From the NCBI GenBank assembly GCA_017390645.1, contig JAFPAZ010000081.1, positions 1 through 14,604 on the forward strand: 14,604 bases of DNA, in the 5' to 3' direction. This DNA is from Lachnospiraceae bacterium. GTDB taxonomy: Bacteria; Bacillota_A; Clostridia; Lachnospirales; Lachnospiraceae. The stretch's first letter is position 1. Each line of letters opens with the position of its first letter. Under the pieces are notes generated by a model. It worked only from the letters and a program-made list of their open reading frames with translations. It had not been told where the DNA came from and searched no databases. Shown here one piece after another: positions 12,703 through 14,604 of this stretch. Both the position numbers and the translations under genes were made by a program.

Positions 12703-13929
12703 ATGAGAAACTGTTTAGTTGCACAATCAGGTGGTCCAACAGTAGCCATTAATGCCAGCTTGGCCGGTGTCATTGATGGAGTATTAAGAAGTGATTATTT
12801 TGATAATATATATGGTTCCGTAAACGGAATTCAGGGTGTTTTACATGAGAATTTAATTGACTTACAACGTACTTTTAATAAATCTGATCGTTCCATCGAA
12901 AGATTAAAAGTATCTCCATCCATGTATCTTGGTTCTTGTCGCTATAAATTAAGTTCATTCGAATCTGATTCTTCCGAATATGAAAAAATCTTTTCTATCT
13001 TTTTAAAGCATGAAATAAAAGCCTTTTTCTATATTGGTGGTAATGATTCTATGGATACTGTTGCAAAACTTAGTAACTACGCTAAATTAAAGGGATATGA
13101 TATTAGTATCTTGGGAATTCCTAAAACCATCGATAATGACTTATGTGTAACGGATCATACTCCTGGATATGGTTCAGCCGCAAAATATGTTGCTACTTCT
13201 CTTTTAGAAATTGCTCATGATACCTATATTTATGATACCCAAAGCGTGACAATTGTAGAAATCATGGGACGTGATGCCGGCTGGCTGACTGCCGCCAGCG
13301 CCCTCGCCAGAAATGAATACAGCCATGCACCTCACTTAATCTATTTACCAGAAACCCAATTTGATGTTAATTCCTTCATAAATGATGTAAAAATCCAATT
13401 AACCAAACAACAAAATGTTATCATTGCTGTTTCTGAAGGAATTAAAACTGCTGATGGTAAGTATGTAAGTGCCCAGTCTGCCAAAACTGATATTTTTGGT
13501 CACGCTCAGCTAAGCGGAACCGGTAAATATCTGGAAATGTTGGTAAATGACCAGATTGGCTGCAAGGTTCGCTCCATTGAATTAAACGTTCTTCAAAGAA
13601 GTGCCATGCACTGTGCTTCCCTTACTGATTTAAATGAATCTTTTGCTTTAGGTGTTACTGCAGTTCAACTTGCGGAACAGGAAGTTACGAATGCCATGTT
13701 GGTAATAAAACGTGTTTCGGATTATCCATATCAATATAAAATTTCCTGTACGGATGTTTCTGATGTAGCAAATGATACCAAATTCATTCCAACAGAATGG
13801 ATTTCCCCTGAAGGAAATGATGTTTCACAAGATTTTATTACTTATGCCAAACCATTGATTTGTGGGGAACCAATGTTAGAATATAAAGACGGATTACCAT
13901 ATTATCTTCCAATCCGTCATCTTCTATAA
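12703..13929 (+). CDS. pfp: Pyrophosphate-dependent 6-phosphofructokinase
   Basis: Phosphorylates fructose 6-phosphate to fructose 1,6-bisphosphate in glycolysis, reversibly when pyrophosphate is the donor. The 408-residue product has the PFK fold: AQSGGPTVAINASLAG (7-22), GGNDSMD (112-118), PKTIDNDL (140-147) with the catalytic aspartate region, EIMGRDAGWLTA (186-197) and SEGI (244-247). Two residues point to PPi rather than ATP. Asp115 occupies the position that is Gly in the GGDGS of ATP enzymes, and Lys141 replaces the Gly of PGTIDND. Asn114 replaces the usual first Asp of the GGDDS motif. AGGAGG lies 8 bases before ATG 12703. The gene is monocistronic and ends at a bidirectional terminator. 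Substrate preference is inferred from these residues only. Confidence 0.95.
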   Translation: MRNCLVAQSGGPTVAINASLAGVIDGVLRSDYFDNIYGSVNGIQGVLHENLIDLQRTFNKSDRSIERLKVSPSMYLGSCRYKLSSFESDSSEYEKIFSIFLKHEIKAFFYIGGNDSMDTVAKLSNYAKLKGYDISILGIPKTIDNDLCVTDHTPGYGSAAKYVATSLLEIAHDTYIYDTQSVTIVEIMGRDAGWLTAASALARNEYSHAPHLIYLPETQFDVNSFINDVKIQLTKQQNVIIAVSEGIKTADGKYVSAQSAKTDIFGHAQLSGTGKYLEMLVNDQIGCKVRSIELNVLQRSAMHCASLTDLNESFALGVTAVQLAEQEVTNAMLVIKRVSDYPYQYKISCTDVSDVANDTKFIPTEWISPEGNDVSQDFITYAKPLICGEPMLEYKDGLPYYLPIRHLL

Positions 13930-13991
13930 TATTTCTAACTACTAATTAAAGACTTTTCAATACAAAACATTAATCATAGAATTGTAATATC

Positions 13992-14037
13992 AAAAAAACT
14001 TTGAACCAGGAAACACTTCCTGATTCAAAGTTTTTTT
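13992..14037. terminator. Bidirectional terminator between pfp and the convergent gene
   Basis: A 46-base near-perfect palindrome: a 14-base outer arm (13992-14005 with 14024-14037) and a 6-bp inner stem CAGGAA/TTCCTG around a 4-base loop. The two parts are separated by one position that is C-A on the plus strand and T-G on the minus strand. Seven T follow on both strands. Its right end overlaps the TAA stop codon of the minus-strand gene. Confidence 0.92.
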
Positions 14038-14604
14038 ATGCTTTCTTCTTATCTTCTATAGGATTTTCTTTTAGTATTTCTACATCCAGATAACCATACT
14101 CTGTAAGTTTATTTCTTATTTTAATTTTCATTTCTTCATTACAATTTAAATATACTTTGCGGAACAATTCGTCCACGTATTCGTTCCATTTCTGATATAT
14201 TCTCTTCTTTTTCTCTTCTTCTGATATCTGTTTTGGTTTGTTTTGAGAAGAATTTTTCTTCTTTTTCTTCTTAGAATTAGTCTGGGACGAATTATTTGTC
14301 ACATTTTCTCCATTTGAAATCTTTTCTAATTCTTCTTTTACTACAATGTTTAACTGATACATCTGATCTAAAAGCTCATCAAATCCATCCTCTTCTTCCA
14401 CAAAATAATGATAATATTTTTCTTCCTCAGAAGCTTCCGCCTGTTCAACTTCTTCCACGATGTACCAAAAACTTCTGGAGGCACTAATAATTTTCTTTTT
14501 CACCATACTAATTTTTTCTTTTATTCTGGCATTTGTTTCTTCTCTTTCTTTTTCGAGATGAAACTGAATATATTGAACAGTCCACACTGTCAAATATATA
14601 AAAA
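14036..14604 (-). CDS. Unrecognised lysine/glutamate-rich protein, N-terminus beyond right edge
   Basis: The frame is open to the window end; the first start inside is a TTG at 14593 with no ribosome binding site, so the true start is probably beyond 14604. The N-terminal visible residues (IYLTVWTVQYIQF) are hydrophobic and may be the end of a membrane segment. A charged helical region follows, then an acidic block (EEVEQAEASEEEK ... VEEEDGFDELLDQMY), a polar linker with six consecutive Lys, and a basic C-terminal helical part (KWNEYVDELFRKVYLN, then MKIKIRNKLTEYGYLDVEIL). I do not recognise a family. Base composition resembles the neighbours. The stop codon lies within the shared terminator. 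Confidence 0.65.
   Translation of the reverse strand, partial: FIYLTVWTVQYIQFHLEKEREETNARIKEKISMVKKKIISASRSFWYIVEEVEQAEASEEEKYYHYFVEEEDGFDELLDQMYQLNIVVKEELEKISNGENVTNNSSQTNSKKKKKKNSSQNKPKQISEEEKKKRIYQKWNEYVDELFRKVYLNCNEEMKIKIRNKLTEYGYLDVEILKENPIEDKKKA

Noticed and set aside
1..14604. CRISPR arrays, insertion sequences, prophage genes, tRNA genes
   Set aside because: No regularly spaced repeats, transposase or phage-like frames, terminal inverted repeats with target duplications, or tRNA-like cloverleaf sequences were seen on either strand.

Overview
The window looks like chromosomal housekeeping DNA from a low-GC, Gram-positive, spore-forming-type clostridium, most likely Lachnospiraceae. 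Supporting signs are AT-rich intergenic DNA, GGAGG-type ribosome binding sites, TTGACA/TATAAT promoters, a pyrophosphate-dependent phosphofructokinase, a SpoIID-type protein, a SleB-type hydrolase and a LemA/DUF3137 pair. This placement is inferred from gene content, not from a database search. Almost everything lies on the minus strand; only the phosphofructokinase gene is on the plus strand. No CRISPR array, insertion sequence, prophage gene, tRNA or rRNA was seen.

Region by region. 1-1464 is the N-terminal 488 codons of leuS, with its own promoter. 1535-1777 has no gene but holds a 15-bp hairpin. 1778-3264 is a DUF3137 membrane protein followed by a LemA-family protein, probably one operon. 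3418-4437 is a secreted SH3b plus SleB-domain wall hydrolase. It has a textbook sigma-A promoter and three sites matching the WalR/YycF box on or next to it. 4610-8085 is a heterodimeric ABC exporter, two genes overlapping by one base. 8247-9650 is queA followed 24 bases later by a PilZ-domain gene, ending in a strong terminator. 9893-10753 is a YihY/BrkB membrane protein with its own terminator. 10910-12247 is a long SpoIID/LytB-domain protein. 12308-12539 is a stand-alone structured RNA on the minus strand with its own promoter and a 17-bp terminator. 12703-13929 (plus) is a PPi-type phosphofructokinase. It converges, across a shared bidirectional terminator, on 14036-14604, an unrecognised lysine/glutamate-rich protein cut by the window edge.

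Functionally the window mixes translation (leuS, queA), glycolysis (pfp), envelope work (SleB-type hydrolase, SpoIID-type lytic enzyme, YihY, LemA/DUF3137), efflux (ABC pair) and a c-di-GMP receptor (PilZ). The two observations most worth a second look are the structured RNA at 12308-12539, whose fold suggests the raiA-type (ARRPOF) class rather than 6S, and the cluster of WalR-like boxes over the SleB-hydrolase promoter. The rest reads as an ordinary chromosomal neighbourhood.
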